This document shows, one piece after another, positions 1-8,536 of a DNA stretch of 64,000 nucleotides (position 1 is the stretch's first letter; each line of letters begins with the position of its first letter). This stretch comes from Mangrovimicrobium sp033283265 (GTDB taxonomy: Bacteria > Pseudomonadota > Gammaproteobacteria > Pseudomonadales > Halieaceae). The position numbers and the translations under genes were made by a program. The DNA lies in assembly GCA_033283265.1 (NCBI GenBank), contig JAWMQN010000001.1, positions 992,001 to 1,056,000 of the forward strand. Reading direction: 5' to 3'. The notes beneath the pieces were generated by a model. The model saw only the letters and a list, made by a program, of their open reading frames with translations. It searched no databases and was not told the DNA's origin.

Positions 1-931
1 CCTCCCATACACCATTTTGCATGATCAGCACGCCGAGCCGGGTCCAGTCCCGGGGGCTGGCGCGAAAACAGCACATAACGCGCGCGACGCCCTCCGGACG
101 GTCCAGCTGGAACGCGGCATCCGCCGCACCGATTTTCTTCCACACCCGTTCGGAGAGCAGCTCCTGCACCGGGATACCCATGGCGCGTTCGATGACGAGG
201 GCCAGCAGCTGGGTATTTTCCTGCGCGTTCTCAAACTTCGTGCCCGGTTCGATGGCGTAGTCATAACTCAGGGCGGCACGCACCACGTCACCGCAGTACA
301 CCAGGCACAGGTCCTTGTTGCCGTAGACCGGACGCAAACCCAGCTGGGGGGCAATCTCGAGGCCCGAAACATTCTGGGCGAGCTGGCGGACGGTGATTTT
401 TCCCCGCCGGTCGGTTTTCCACTCCGTGATGTAGCGCCCTATCGGGTCGTCCAGTGTCAGCTTGCCATCGGCGACCGCGAACCCCAGCAGCATCGGCGTT
501 ATTGTGCGCGTGAGCGCGCGCCCGTTCACTATCTGCTCCGGCGTCATGCCGTTCCAGTAGTTTTCCGTCAACACGCGGCCCTTGTGAATCACGATCAGGG
601 CATTGCTCTTGTGCTCTTCCGCCCAGCTCGCCATGGCCTTCAGGGTCGCGGCTGAGATCTCTCCAGCTGCCCCTTCGCCGCCAGCCGGCGCACGAGCGGG
701 AAAATACGCCTGCGGGTCGCCGTGCACGACACCCGGAGGCCAGTAGAAGTAGGGTTCGGGTTCGTAGGGGTTTTCAGGTTGCGACGTCAGCCGCCAGAAG
801 AAGACCGGGTCGCTGTACGAGGGGTCCTCGATGGCCTTGTCGGGGTCCGGGATGCCGGGTGGCAGGTCTGCGGCAAGCGCACGGGATAGCAGGAGGGAGA
901 AAATTACGCCAAACCATACAACATTCTTCAT
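1..931 (-). CDS. Secreted beta-lactamase-fold protein, catalytically degenerate (3' end cut by window edge)
   Basis: The frame opens with a cleavable signal peptide (about residues 1-20, ending RALAAD) and continues through a serine-hydrolase fold of the beta-lactamase/EstB type. Family landmarks are visible: the LLGFAVADGKLTLDDPI helix, the ITVRQLAQN segment and the PGTKFENAQENTQLLALVIE segment. The catalytic SxxK motif is replaced by ALTR (context NGRALTRTITPMLLG), and the YxN motif position reads NAQ, so both nucleophile and general-base motifs appear lost. The stop lies beyond the left window edge. The start at 931 is preceded by a purine-rich stretch (aaaggacc). A non-enzymatic binding role is an inference; a family with a differently placed nucleophile cannot be excluded. 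Confidence 0.8.
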   Translation of the reverse strand, partial: MKNVVWFGVIFSLLLSRALAADLPPGIPDPDKAIEDPSYSDPVFFWRLTSQPENPYEPEPYFYWPPGVVHGDPQAYFPARAPAGGEGAAGEISAATLKAMASWAEEHKSNALIVIHKGRVLTENYWNGMTPEQIVNGRALTRTITPMLLGFAVADGKLTLDDPIGRYITEWKTDRRGKITVRQLAQNVSGLEIAPQLGLRPVYGNKDLCLVYCGDVVRAALSYDYAIEPGTKFENAQENTQLLALVIERAMGIPVQELLSERVWKKIGAADAAFQLDRPEGVARVMCCFRASPRDWTRLGVLIMQNGVWE

Positions 932-1025
932 CTCTTGGTCCTTTCGAAGCCAGCGGGGAAATACCACCGGTCAGTGAAAAGGCATCCGCGGAGCGCAATG
1001 CCATGCCGGAAACAAATCAATAACC

Positions 1026-1043
1026 TTAATAGCATAGCATTAA
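1026..1043. promoter_or_regulatory. AT-rich inverted repeat in a divergent intergenic region
   Basis: TTAAT-N8-ATTAA lies in the 264-base gap between the divergent beta-lactamase-like gene and the RIO-kinase gene. It is the only AT-rich patch in the gap and also contains a direct AGCAT/AGCAT repeat. A regulator site or overlapping promoter elements are possible; I see no clear -35/-10 pair. Confidence 0.25.
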
Positions 1044-1195
1044 TACATTTGCACGCCGGAAAAGGGGCGCAACAGGATCAGCCGCGCCGAGATAGTGAGT
1101 GACTACCGACCATAGCTACGGCAGAATCCCACACAGGACAGTCTCCCAACAGCGGAAACCATGAGTCGCGGCCAGGTCCCGACTATCTACTACCC

Positions 1196-2047
1196 ATGAA
1201 AACACCCAAGCGCCTGCAACCCCTGATCGACGACGGCATCATCGACGAAGTCCTCCGGCCACTGATGAGTGGCAAGGAGGCCGACGTATTCGTGGTGCGC
1301 TGCGGCTCGAGGCAGCGCTGTGCCAAGATCTACAAGGAATCCCACAAGCGCAGCTTCAAGAAGGCGGCCCAGTACACCGAGGGCCGCAAGGTGCGCAACT
1401 CCCGCCGGGCCCGGGCCATGGAAAAGGGTTCCCGTTTCGGCCGCAAACAGCAGGAGGAAACCTGGCAGAACGCCGAGGTCGATGCGCTCTACCGTCTCGC
1501 CAGCGCCGATGTCAGGGTGCCCCAGCCCTACGGTTGCTTCGACGGGGTCCTGCTGATGGAGCTGATTACCGACGAGAGCGGTGACGTCGCCCCGCGCCTG
1601 AATGATGTCTCCATGTCAGCCGAGCAGGCCAGGGAGGACCATGCCCTGGTCATGCACTACATCATGCGCATGCTCTGTGCCGGGCTGGTCCACGGTGACC
1701 TCTCGGAATTCAACGTGCTGGTGAACGAGGACGGGCCGGTCATCATAGACCTGCCCCAGGCGGTGGACGCTGCCTCCAACAACAATGCGCAGTCCATGCT
1801 GGCGCGCGATGTAAACAACATGACGGAATACTACGGCCAGTACGCACCCGAGCTGCTGGAAAGCCACTACGCCGAGGAAATCTGGGCGCTCTACGAAGAC
1901 GGCGAGCTGCATCCGGACCACCAGCTGACCGGCCAGTTCGAACTCGACACCCACAGCGCGGATGTCGACGCGATCATGCTCGAAATCAGGGCCGCGCTGG
2001 CCGAAGAGGAAGAGCGCCTGGAACGCCTGCGGGAGGCGGACCAGTGA
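1196..2047 (+). CDS. RIO1-family serine/threonine protein kinase
   Basis: A 283-residue atypical kinase. The nucleotide-binding loop reads MSGKEADVFVV (about residues 24-34). The catalytic loop is HGDLSEFNVLV, with D168 as predicted catalytic Asp and N173 as metal ligand. The metal-binding loop is IIDLPQAVD (D185), which is the RIO1 form rather than the DFG of ordinary kinases. The C-terminus is acidic and helical. RIO1 kinases act in ribosome maturation in archaea and eukaryotes; bacterial members are widespread in gammaproteobacteria but their substrates are poorly known. It stands alone, with a convergent oxidoreductase gene 58 bases downstream. No membrane segment or signal peptide is seen. 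Confidence 0.93.
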   Translation: MKTPKRLQPLIDDGIIDEVLRPLMSGKEADVFVVRCGSRQRCAKIYKESHKRSFKKAAQYTEGRKVRNSRRARAMEKGSRFGRKQQEETWQNAEVDALYRLASADVRVPQPYGCFDGVLLMELITDESGDVAPRLNDVSMSAEQAREDHALVMHYIMRMLCAGLVHGDLSEFNVLVNEDGPVIIDLPQAVDAASNNNAQSMLARDVNNMTEYYGQYAPELLESHYAEEIWALYEDGELHPDHQLTGQFELDTHSADVDAIMLEIRAALAEEEERLERLREADQ

Positions 2048-2105
2048 TGGCGTGAGCCTGGATTACAGTTACAACAGCAATACGCAACGCGGATGGGCAA
2101 AGAAG

Positions 2106-4163
2106 TCAGGGCTGCCACTCCCGGGGCATGAAATACGCTTCCGACAGGGATCCCGGAGCCCCCGGCTCACCGATAAGGCGGGCAAAGATATGGCCCTCGT
2201 AGCTGGCAGCCGACCAGTGCCGCGCGGCCGCGGCGTCGCCCACCGGAAATAGCTGGGGCACTTGGCCGTCGAGTTCTGACTCCAGGTCGCTCACCGGAGA
2301 ACGACCTGTCGCCAGCACCACGCTATCCACTGCGTCGATCAATGACGCTTCCCCGGTGTATGCATCGAACAGGTCCAGCCGGTGCGGTCCAATGGACTCG
2401 ATGTATGTCCTGGGGCGAATTTCCACACCCGCCTCGTGCAGGCGCTGCATGATAAACCGGGTCTCCTCCGCGACCTGCACCCGGGAGGACACCGGCGCGA
2501 ATGCCGGTGTCAGCAAGGTAACCTGGCAACCGCGCTTGCCGAGCACTTCCGCCACGCCGACACCGGCATTGGTCCCCTCGGCGTCCAGTACCACGACCCG
2601 CCCGGTGGGCTCAACCACGCCGAGGAGTATGTCTTCCGGCAGGCACACGAAGGGTTGTTCGCATCCCGGGATCGGGTTGTCCCGGAAATTGCTCTGGCCC
2701 TGCCGGTTGTGCAGGGCGCCAGTGGCGAGCACCACGGCGTCCGGACTCTCCGCCAGGATATCCGGCGCGGTCGCCTGTACCCCGATGCGTAGGTCCACCT
2801 GCAGGCGCTGCAGTTCACTTTCCCACCACTCGATACTTTTGGCGAAGAACTCGCGGCCGGGCAGCGAGGCCCACAACGCCAACGCGCCGCCGAGGGTTTC
2901 CCGGGCCTCCCACAACTGGACCTGGTGGCCGCGCAACGCGGCCACGCGGGCCGCTTCCAACCCCCCGGGGCCGGCGCCGACGACAATGACCTTGCAAGTC
3001 TCCGGCGCCGGGGGGTACCTGTTCGGGTGCAGGGCTGTTTCCCGCCAGGCTGCCGGGTTGACCGGGCAGGACTGGGTGCCCTCGTGCATGCCGCCGATAC
3101 ACCAGTTGCAGGCGATACAAGTGCGGCTGCGCTCCTCCCTGCCCTCGTGCGCGTTGCGCACCAGGTCCGGCTCGGCAATCAGGGCGCGCGCCGCCCCGAC
3201 CATGTCACAGAGCCCGGACTCCAGGGCCGCCTCAGCCTCACCTATCGTGGTCAGCCGCCCGAGCACACTGAGCACAGGGACATCGCCCGCCGCGTCGCGC
3301 ACCGCCTCGACATAGGGTTTGTAGGGGTGTTTTTCCAGCAACACGGGCGGCATCCCCATCCACAGCTGGTCCGGTTCCACGGCGACATCCAGGTCGACAT
3401 AGTCGATCAGACCCGAGGCCGCGATATGCGCCAGGTAGGCGCGGGCCTCCTCGGTACCGTAACCGCCCTGCAGCAGTTCGTCGCAGTTGAGGCGTATGCC
3501 CACGGCCATGTCCCCGCCCGCGGCTTCGCGCACCACCTCCAGGGTTTCCATCACGAAACGGAGGCGGCCGTCGAAGGAGCCGCCGTAAGCGTCCTCGCGG
3601 CGGTTGAAATAGGGTGAGAGGAACTGCTCCATCACCGTGCCGTGGGAAGCGTGCATCATCACGCCATCGAAGCCCGCACGGCGCAGGTTCACGGTGGACT
3701 CGGCGAAGCTCCGGATCACCCGATCGATATCCGCCGTGCTCATCGCCCGGGTGGAGGCCCGGAATCCGGAAAAATCGTACTGGGAGACCGAGGGGGACAG
3801 CGCCGGGACACGCGGGCTCATCGGCTGCCACCAGCCGGGCTGTCCCCAGTGGTACCAGGGTTGGCCGAAAATTTTGCCGCCGGCATCGTGCACCGCGTCC
3901 GCCAGGGCGGCAAAGCCCGGGATATTATCCTCGGGTTGCGGGCAGGCGACCGGCGCCGCGGTGCGGTGGTAGCCGGCCATGCTGGCCACGACCAGTCCAC
4001 AGCCGCCCTCGACCCGCGCCCGGACATATTCCACATAGGCGGGCGTGGGGCTGCCACCCACACTGTAGGGAACCAGGTGGGGGGAGGCGTAAAAGCGGTT
4101 ACCGAGTTCCACCGGGCCCAGCCGGATGGGGCTGAACACCTTCGGGTACCGGGGGTGTTTCAT
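2106..4163 (-). CDS. Trimethylamine dehydrogenase/2,4-dienoyl-CoA reductase family FMN-[4Fe-4S]-FAD oxidoreductase
   Basis: About 685 residues. An N-terminal Old-Yellow-Enzyme TIM barrel carries HASHGTVMEQFLSPYFNRR and DAYGGSFDGRLRF. A cysteine cluster CIACNWC plus a fourth Cys before PVNP follows at about residues 349-367, and then an NAD(P)/FAD-binding region with VIVVGAGPGGLEAARVAALRG. The CxxCxxC spacing matches trimethylamine dehydrogenase and stachydrine demethylase rather than the CxxCxxxC of 2,4-dienoyl-CoA reductase. I chose the ATG at 4163 because it overlaps the upstream stop as ATGA and has GGAG upstream; a longer frame opening at 4181 has no such support. It is the second gene of an operon with the TauD-type dioxygenase. 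An N-methyl amine or betaine as substrate is an inference. Confidence 0.9.
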   Translation of the reverse strand: MKHPRYPKVFSPIRLGPVELGNRFYASPHLVPYSVGGSPTPAYVEYVRARVEGGCGLVVASMAGYHRTAAPVACPQPEDNIPGFAALADAVHDAGGKIFGQPWYHWGQPGWWQPMSPRVPALSPSVSQYDFSGFRASTRAMSTADIDRVIRSFAESTVNLRRAGFDGVMMHASHGTVMEQFLSPYFNRREDAYGGSFDGRLRFVMETLEVVREAAGGDMAVGIRLNCDELLQGGYGTEEARAYLAHIAASGLIDYVDLDVAVEPDQLWMGMPPVLLEKHPYKPYVEAVRDAAGDVPVLSVLGRLTTIGEAEAALESGLCDMVGAARALIAEPDLVRNAHEGREERSRTCIACNWCIGGMHEGTQSCPVNPAAWRETALHPNRYPPAPETCKVIVVGAGPGGLEAARVAALRGHQVQLWEARETLGGALALWASLPGREFFAKSIEWWESELQRLQVDLRIGVQATAPDILAESPDAVVLATGALHNRQGQSNFRDNPIPGCEQPFVCLPEDILLGVVEPTGRVVVLDAEGTNAGVGVAEVLGKRGCQVTLLTPAFAPVSSRVQVAEETRFIMQRLHEAGVEIRPRTYIESIGPHRLDLFDAYTGEASLIDAVDSVVLATGRSPVSDLESELDGQVPQLFPVGDAAAARHWSAASYEGHIFARLIGEPGAPGSLSEAYFMPREWQP

Positions 4164-5122
4164 AGGCTTTTCTCCGGCCAACGGGTGTGGAAGACGCGCT
4201 CCCCGGCGGCCTCGGCCTCGAAACGGCCCAGCCCGTAGTCGCCCTTGATGGTGGTACGGTGCATGATTCTCTCAAACTCCGGCGAGCAGCCCGGGGCCTC
4301 GTGCAGCATGCGCCAGTTGTCCCAGATGAGCATGTCGGTCTCCTTCCATTCGTGGTGGTAGGGACGCATGGCCTCCAGCACCGCGGACCAGGCCTCCTCA
4401 AACAGCGCATCCCCCTCCCCGGTCTCCATACCTTCGAACCCCAGTGCGCCGTAGGGCGACATGTGCAGCACCTTCTCACCGTCGGGCCGGGTCCACACCG
4501 CGGGATGGATGGAGCGCGGCATGGATTTCGCGACTTCCATCAACTCCGGTCCCTTGGGCTTGAGCACGCGAAAGTTCTGCGGCAGGCCGAAGCGCTGGTG
4601 TTTGAAATACAGGTTGAGCGAGTAGATGACATTGAGCGGCTCGATCCGCTCGCGGATCGACGCCGGTAGCGCGTGGTAAATCTGGATGCCGTCGGCGAAG
4701 CCGGTCAACCCGCCCTCGGGCGGCACGATCACCGAGCGCAAGACCCCGGCTCGGTTGAGCTCATTGTTGTAGGAATGATCGAAGTGCCAGGGCTGCCAGC
4801 TCATCAGCGTGCGCCCGTCGATCTCGACAATGCCGCCGACGTCGGTATTGCTGATGGCAATGACGCCGGGCATGGTGTCCTGGTCCACCCGGGACACGGT
4901 CTTCACCGGGTGCTCCTTGAGCGGGCCGAACACGTTGCTGAGGGTGATCTGGAATTCGCTGCTGGGCTCGACGTCCTCGAAGACGATCATGCCGTACTGT
5001 TCAAAAATCGTATTGAGCTGCCGGCACGACTCCGCGTCGTCCAGCATATCCGGCGTGACGCCGGAGATTCTCGCTCCGAAGGGAAGATCATCCTGCAACG
5101 GGCGCGGATTTATTGACTGCAT
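4160..5122 (-). CDS. TauD/TfdA-family Fe(II)/2-oxoglutarate-dependent dioxygenase
   Basis: A 320-residue protein with the facial-triad motif HxD in SWQPWHFDHSYN (H113, D115) and the distal His in DNWRMLHEAPG. It is followed by RIMHRTTIKGD, which supplies the Arg expected to bind 2-oxoglutarate. The family oxidatively cleaves or hydroxylates small substrates such as taurine, phenoxyacetates or gamma-butyrobetaine. It is the first gene of a two-gene operon with the flavoprotein below (ATGA overlap), so both probably act on one catabolic substrate. The start has AAGGGAG about 7 bases upstream. The substrate cannot be read from the sequence. Confidence 0.92.
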   Translation of the reverse strand: MQSINPRPLQDDLPFGARISGVTPDMLDDAESCRQLNTIFEQYGMIVFEDVEPSSEFQITLSNVFGPLKEHPVKTVSRVDQDTMPGVIAISNTDVGGIVEIDGRTLMSWQPWHFDHSYNNELNRAGVLRSVIVPPEGGLTGFADGIQIYHALPASIRERIEPLNVIYSLNLYFKHQRFGLPQNFRVLKPKGPELMEVAKSMPRSIHPAVWTRPDGEKVLHMSPYGALGFEGMETGEGDALFEEAWSAVLEAMRPYHHEWKETDMLIWDNWRMLHEAPGCSPEFERIMHRTTIKGDYGLGRFEAEAAGERVFHTRWPEKSL

Positions 5123-5228
5123 ACGCCTTCTCCCTTGCCCTTGTGGGCTGTATTTATAGTGAGGGACAAGATTCCTGTGCGCCTGGCCGTATCGGTGGCG
5201 AAACGGGGCATCCAGTTTAGGGAGTTCT

Positions 5229-5237
5229 TGCTATAAT
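5229..5237 (+). promoter_or_regulatory. Extended -10 promoter candidate
   Basis: TGCTATAAT is a perfect extended -10 element (TGn-TATAAT) about 74 bases upstream of the NTF2-like start. No good -35 hexamer is visible at 16-18 bases, which is tolerated by extended -10 promoters. Confidence 0.5.
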
Positions 5238-5310
5238 AGGAAGAGTTATTTCATAAATTACCTTCGGCGGTGGCCAGGCTCCCGACCGAATGCCCCGGAG
5301 AAGAGCTTCC

Positions 5311-5730
5311 ATGACCATCGAGCAACGCAAGCAGAACGCCGTAAAAATGCTGCACGCATCCGCGCGCGGCGATGCCGACGCGGTGCGCGAACTGATCAAC
5401 GACGATTTCCAGTTTCGCTTCATGCAGAAGGCCGACTCCTGGTCCGCCGACGGGGAGGAAATGTCCGCGACCCTCGACAAGGACAATTACCTGGCCCACG
5501 GGGTCCCGGTATCCAAACAGATTACCCGGGACGGAATGCACTTCACCGAGGAGCTGATACTCGCCGACGGCGATTACATTGTGGTGTTCGGCCACTCCGA
5601 AGCCGTCTCCCTGAAGGGCCAGCCCTACAACAATAATTATTGCTGGCGCATGCGCTTCACCGGCGACCGGATCAGCGAACTCTTCGAGTACTGCGATACC
5701 CACCACGCTCACGAGGTGCTGTTCGGGTAA
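5311..5730 (+). CDS. NTF2-like/SnoaL-type small protein
   Basis: A 139-residue soluble protein with the cone-shaped alpha+beta pattern of the NTF2-like superfamily: helix-rich N-terminus (MTIEQRKQNAVKML), a DDF motif, then strands such as ELILADGDYIVVFGHSEA and WRMRFTGDRISELFEYCD near the C-terminus. The ATG at 5311 has GGAG at good distance; a frame opening at 5290 has none. Members include ketosteroid isomerases and polyketide cyclases as well as non-enzymatic proteins. Catalytic residues cannot be assigned, so no reaction is claimed. It is divergent from the dioxygenase operon. Confidence 0.85.
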   Translation: MTIEQRKQNAVKMLHASARGDADAVRELINDDFQFRFMQKADSWSADGEEMSATLDKDNYLAHGVPVSKQITRDGMHFTEELILADGDYIVVFGHSEAVSLKGQPYNNNYCWRMRFTGDRISELFEYCDTHHAHEVLFG

Positions 5731-5929
5731 AGGCGCCTGAACATAAAAGAGCCAGAGACCTGTTCGCTGATTTCCGGCCGCCAGCATACGGGCACTCCCC
5801 TGCTCAATAATCGAACAAGCCCTCGACACTCCTCCTGTATATCCGTATAGTGCCGGCCCGCTGTGCCTTACCGCAGCAGCACGACTCTATTGCCAGTCTC
5901 CCTGGCCGCATACCCGCAGGAATACACCC

Positions 5930-7537
5930 GTGATCACCACCGCGAACATCACCATGCAGTTCGGCGCCCAGCCGCTGTTTGAAAATATCTCCGCCAAGTT
6001 CGGCAACGGCAACCGTTACGGGCTGATCGGGGCCAATGGCTGTGGCAAATCGACCTTCATGAAGATCCTCAGCGGCGAACTCTCTCCCACCTCCGGCAAT
6101 GTCTCCATCGCGCCGGGCTGCACCCTGGGCATCCTGAGCCAGAACCAGTTCGCCTTCGAGGAATTCAGCGTGATCGATACCGTGATCATGGGCGATGCGG
6201 AACTGTGGAAGGTCAAGCAGGAACGCGAACGTATCTATGCCCTGCCGGAGATGAGCGAGGAAGACGGCATGCGGGTGGCGGAACTCGAGGTCCAGTTCGC
6301 CGAAATGGACGGCTACAGTGCCGAGAGCCGCGCCGGTGAGATCCTGCTCGAAGCGGGCATCGAGGAATCCTTCCACTTCGGCCTGATGAAACAGGTCGCC
6401 CCGGGCTGGAAGCTGCGGGTGCTGCTGGCCCAGGCGCTGTTCGGCGACCCGGACATCCTGCTGCTGGACGAGCCGACCAACAACCTGGATATCCACACCA
6501 TCCACTGGCTGGCGGAAATGCTCAACCAGCGCAAGAGCACCATGATCATCATTTCCCACGATCGCCACTTCCTCAACTCCGTGTGCACCCACATGGCGGA
6601 TATCGACTACGGCGAGCTGCGCATCTTCCCGGGCAACTACGAGGCCTTTGTCGCGGCTTCCACGCTGATCCAGGAGCAACTGCACGCCGGCAACGCGAAG
6701 AAAACCGCGGAACTCGAAGAACTGCAGAGCTTCGTTAACCGCTTCTCGGCCAACGCCTCGAAGGCCAAGCAGGCCAGCTCGCGGGCGAAGAAAATGGAGA
6801 AGATCAAGCTCGACGAGATCAAGCCGTCCAGCCGGGTTTCCCCCTACATCACCTTCAACCAGTGCAAGAAGCTGCACCGCCAGGCGCTGATACTGGAGGG
6901 CCTCGCCCACGGCTTTGACGGGGTGCAACTGTTCCAGGGCGGCGAGATGATCGTGGAGGCCGGTACCCGGCTGGCGGTCATCGGTGAGAACGGCGCCGGC
7001 AAGACCAGCTTCCTGCGCTGCCTCGTCGACGAGTTGCAGGCCGAGGGCGGCGTGATCAAGTGGTCGGAGAACGCCGCCATCGGCTACTGCCCGCAGGACA
7101 GCAGCGCGGACTTCAGCGGCGACCTTACCATCTTCGAGTGGATGAGCCAGTGGCGCACCCCGAAGCACGACGACCTCGCCGTACGCGGCATCCTCGGCCG
7201 CCTGCTGTTCACCGCGGACGACGCCAACAAGAAAGTCAGCGTCTGCTCCGGCGGCGAGAAAAACCGCCTGCTCTTCGGCAAGCTGATGATGATGGACACC
7301 AATGTCCTGATCATGGACGAACCGACCAACCACATGGACATGGAATCCATCGAGGCCCTGAACAAGGCGCTGGCCAACTACGACGGCACGCTGATCTTCG
7401 TCAGCCACGACCGCCAGTTCGTATCCTCGCTGGCCACCCGGGTGGTGGAGATCAAGGGCCGGGAACTGGTCGATTTCCAGGGCACCTACGACGAGTACCT
7501 GGAGCACAAGGCCAGGATCGAAGCGAAGGCCGCCTGA
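5930..7537 (+). CDS. ybiT: ABC-F family ATPase, YbiT type
   Basis: A 535-residue soluble protein with two ABC ATPase domains and no membrane segments. Domain 1 has Walker A GANGCGKST (about 34-42) and Walker B DILLLDEPTNNLD; domain 2 has GENGAGKTS, signature CSGGEKNRLLFG and Walker B VLIMDEPTNHMD. The linker between domains is helical and basic (FSANASKAKQASSRAKKMEKIK), as expected for the tRNA-facing P-site motif. Stretches such as VIDTVIMG, LPEMSEEDGM and VAPGWKLRVLLAQALF match the Escherichia coli YbiT subfamily. The first domain lacks a canonical LSGGQ, which is also true of YbiT. ABC-F proteins act on ribosomes. Confidence 0.95.
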   Translation: MITTANITMQFGAQPLFENISAKFGNGNRYGLIGANGCGKSTFMKILSGELSPTSGNVSIAPGCTLGILSQNQFAFEEFSVIDTVIMGDAELWKVKQERERIYALPEMSEEDGMRVAELEVQFAEMDGYSAESRAGEILLEAGIEESFHFGLMKQVAPGWKLRVLLAQALFGDPDILLLDEPTNNLDIHTIHWLAEMLNQRKSTMIIISHDRHFLNSVCTHMADIDYGELRIFPGNYEAFVAASTLIQEQLHAGNAKKTAELEELQSFVNRFSANASKAKQASSRAKKMEKIKLDEIKPSSRVSPYITFNQCKKLHRQALILEGLAHGFDGVQLFQGGEMIVEAGTRLAVIGENGAGKTSFLRCLVDELQAEGGVIKWSENAAIGYCPQDSSADFSGDLTIFEWMSQWRTPKHDDLAVRGILGRLLFTADDANKKVSVCSGGEKNRLLFGKLMMMDTNVLIMDEPTNHMDMESIEALNKALANYDGTLIFVSHDRQFVSSLATRVVEIKGRELVDFQGTYDEYLEHKARIEAKAA

Positions 7538-7613
7538 AAGGCTTTAACTGGAGTAAAGGGCTGACCCCCTGATCACTCCCGGGGCGGGAACCTGTTGCAG
7601 GTCACTCCGACAA

Positions 7614-8321
7614 TTACGATTCCAGATTCGCATGGATGGCCTGGCGCAGCGTGACGATCTCCTGCTGCAAAAGCTGCAATTTTTCGATCATCAGGGTGGC
7701 GGAATCGATATATTTCAGCAGCCCGTTAACGACCTCCGGAGAACTTGGAAATTCTTCGATCGGTACCGCTATGACGTTATGGGATTTTCCCGTGCTGGAA
7801 AAATCTTCGTCCGGCACGCGTTTCACGTCGCGGAATATCTCCTCCTTCAGCTCGTCGTACAGTTCGATGTGCCTCAGATTGAGTGAGAATATCCAGGGTT
7901 TTACCAGGGTAAAGAGCTGCCGCATGCCCGCCGTCAGCTCCGTGTCTTCTACGTCGGCGAACCGCCCTTCGTCCAGTAGGCCCATATAGGCAAACTGATC
8001 CTCCGCCTCACCCAGCAAATAGACCGCCATATTGGCGATATGCTCAAGATAGGCGCTCTCATCCGGACTACCGGACTGTATCAATCCAACCAGCTTCCTG
8101 GCGTGATCCGAGGAGAACCCGTAGGTCTCGATGGCCTCGCCCACGGCATGCTCCATTGTATCCAGGTCGCCAAGTACCTCCTGGAACGCCTTGGCCTCCA
8201 GCACTTTGTCGTGCCGATGCTGCCGCCATTCCTCGACTTGAAAGGCGATCGAAATACCGAGCACGATGACCAGCAGCTCAGCAAAGAACCACCGCAGGGA
8301 TTTTGACTGGCTAAGACGCAT
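7614..8321 (-). CDS. Single-pass membrane protein of unknown function
   Basis: About 235 residues from the ATG at 8321, which has GGAG about 9 bases upstream; the frame extends further 5' but without a good start. The N-terminus is cytoplasmic and basic (MRLSQSKSLRW), followed by one membrane helix (FFAELLVIVLGISIAFQV), a WRQHRHD segment, and a long mostly helical domain. The pattern FFxELxxIxLGIxIAFxxxxW resembles DUF6090-type proteins, but I am not certain of the assignment. Role unknown. It is divergent from the alpha/beta hydrolase. Confidence 0.75.
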   Translation of the reverse strand: MRLSQSKSLRWFFAELLVIVLGISIAFQVEEWRQHRHDKVLEAKAFQEVLGDLDTMEHAVGEAIETYGFSSDHARKLVGLIQSGSPDESAYLEHIANMAVYLLGEAEDQFAYMGLLDEGRFADVEDTELTAGMRQLFTLVKPWIFSLNLRHIELYDELKEEIFRDVKRVPDEDFSSTGKSHNVIAVPIEEFPSSPEVVNGLLKYIDSATLMIEKLQLLQQEIVTLRQAIHANLES

Positions 8322-8536
8322 GTCAGCTCCGGCGTGACAAGAAGGCAGATTCTGAAAAAGCCAATGTCCACCAAAAACTTCGACGTGTAAATGCTGTGAG
8401 GTGGCGGAATCATTTTTCCAGCTTCCAGCGCCCCGAATCCAGACTCGCCGGTGCCGCGCAAACCACGCTCGCCAGTTCCCTGACAAAAGGCCCCTGGCCC
8501 CGTAACATCACGGCAACACTCGCCCGAGGCTCCCGC

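Noticed and set aside
5804..7507. 567-codon open frame antisense to ybiT
   Set aside because: It is the mirror of a GC-biased gene; no start signal, no family features, and ybiT is unmistakable on the other strand.
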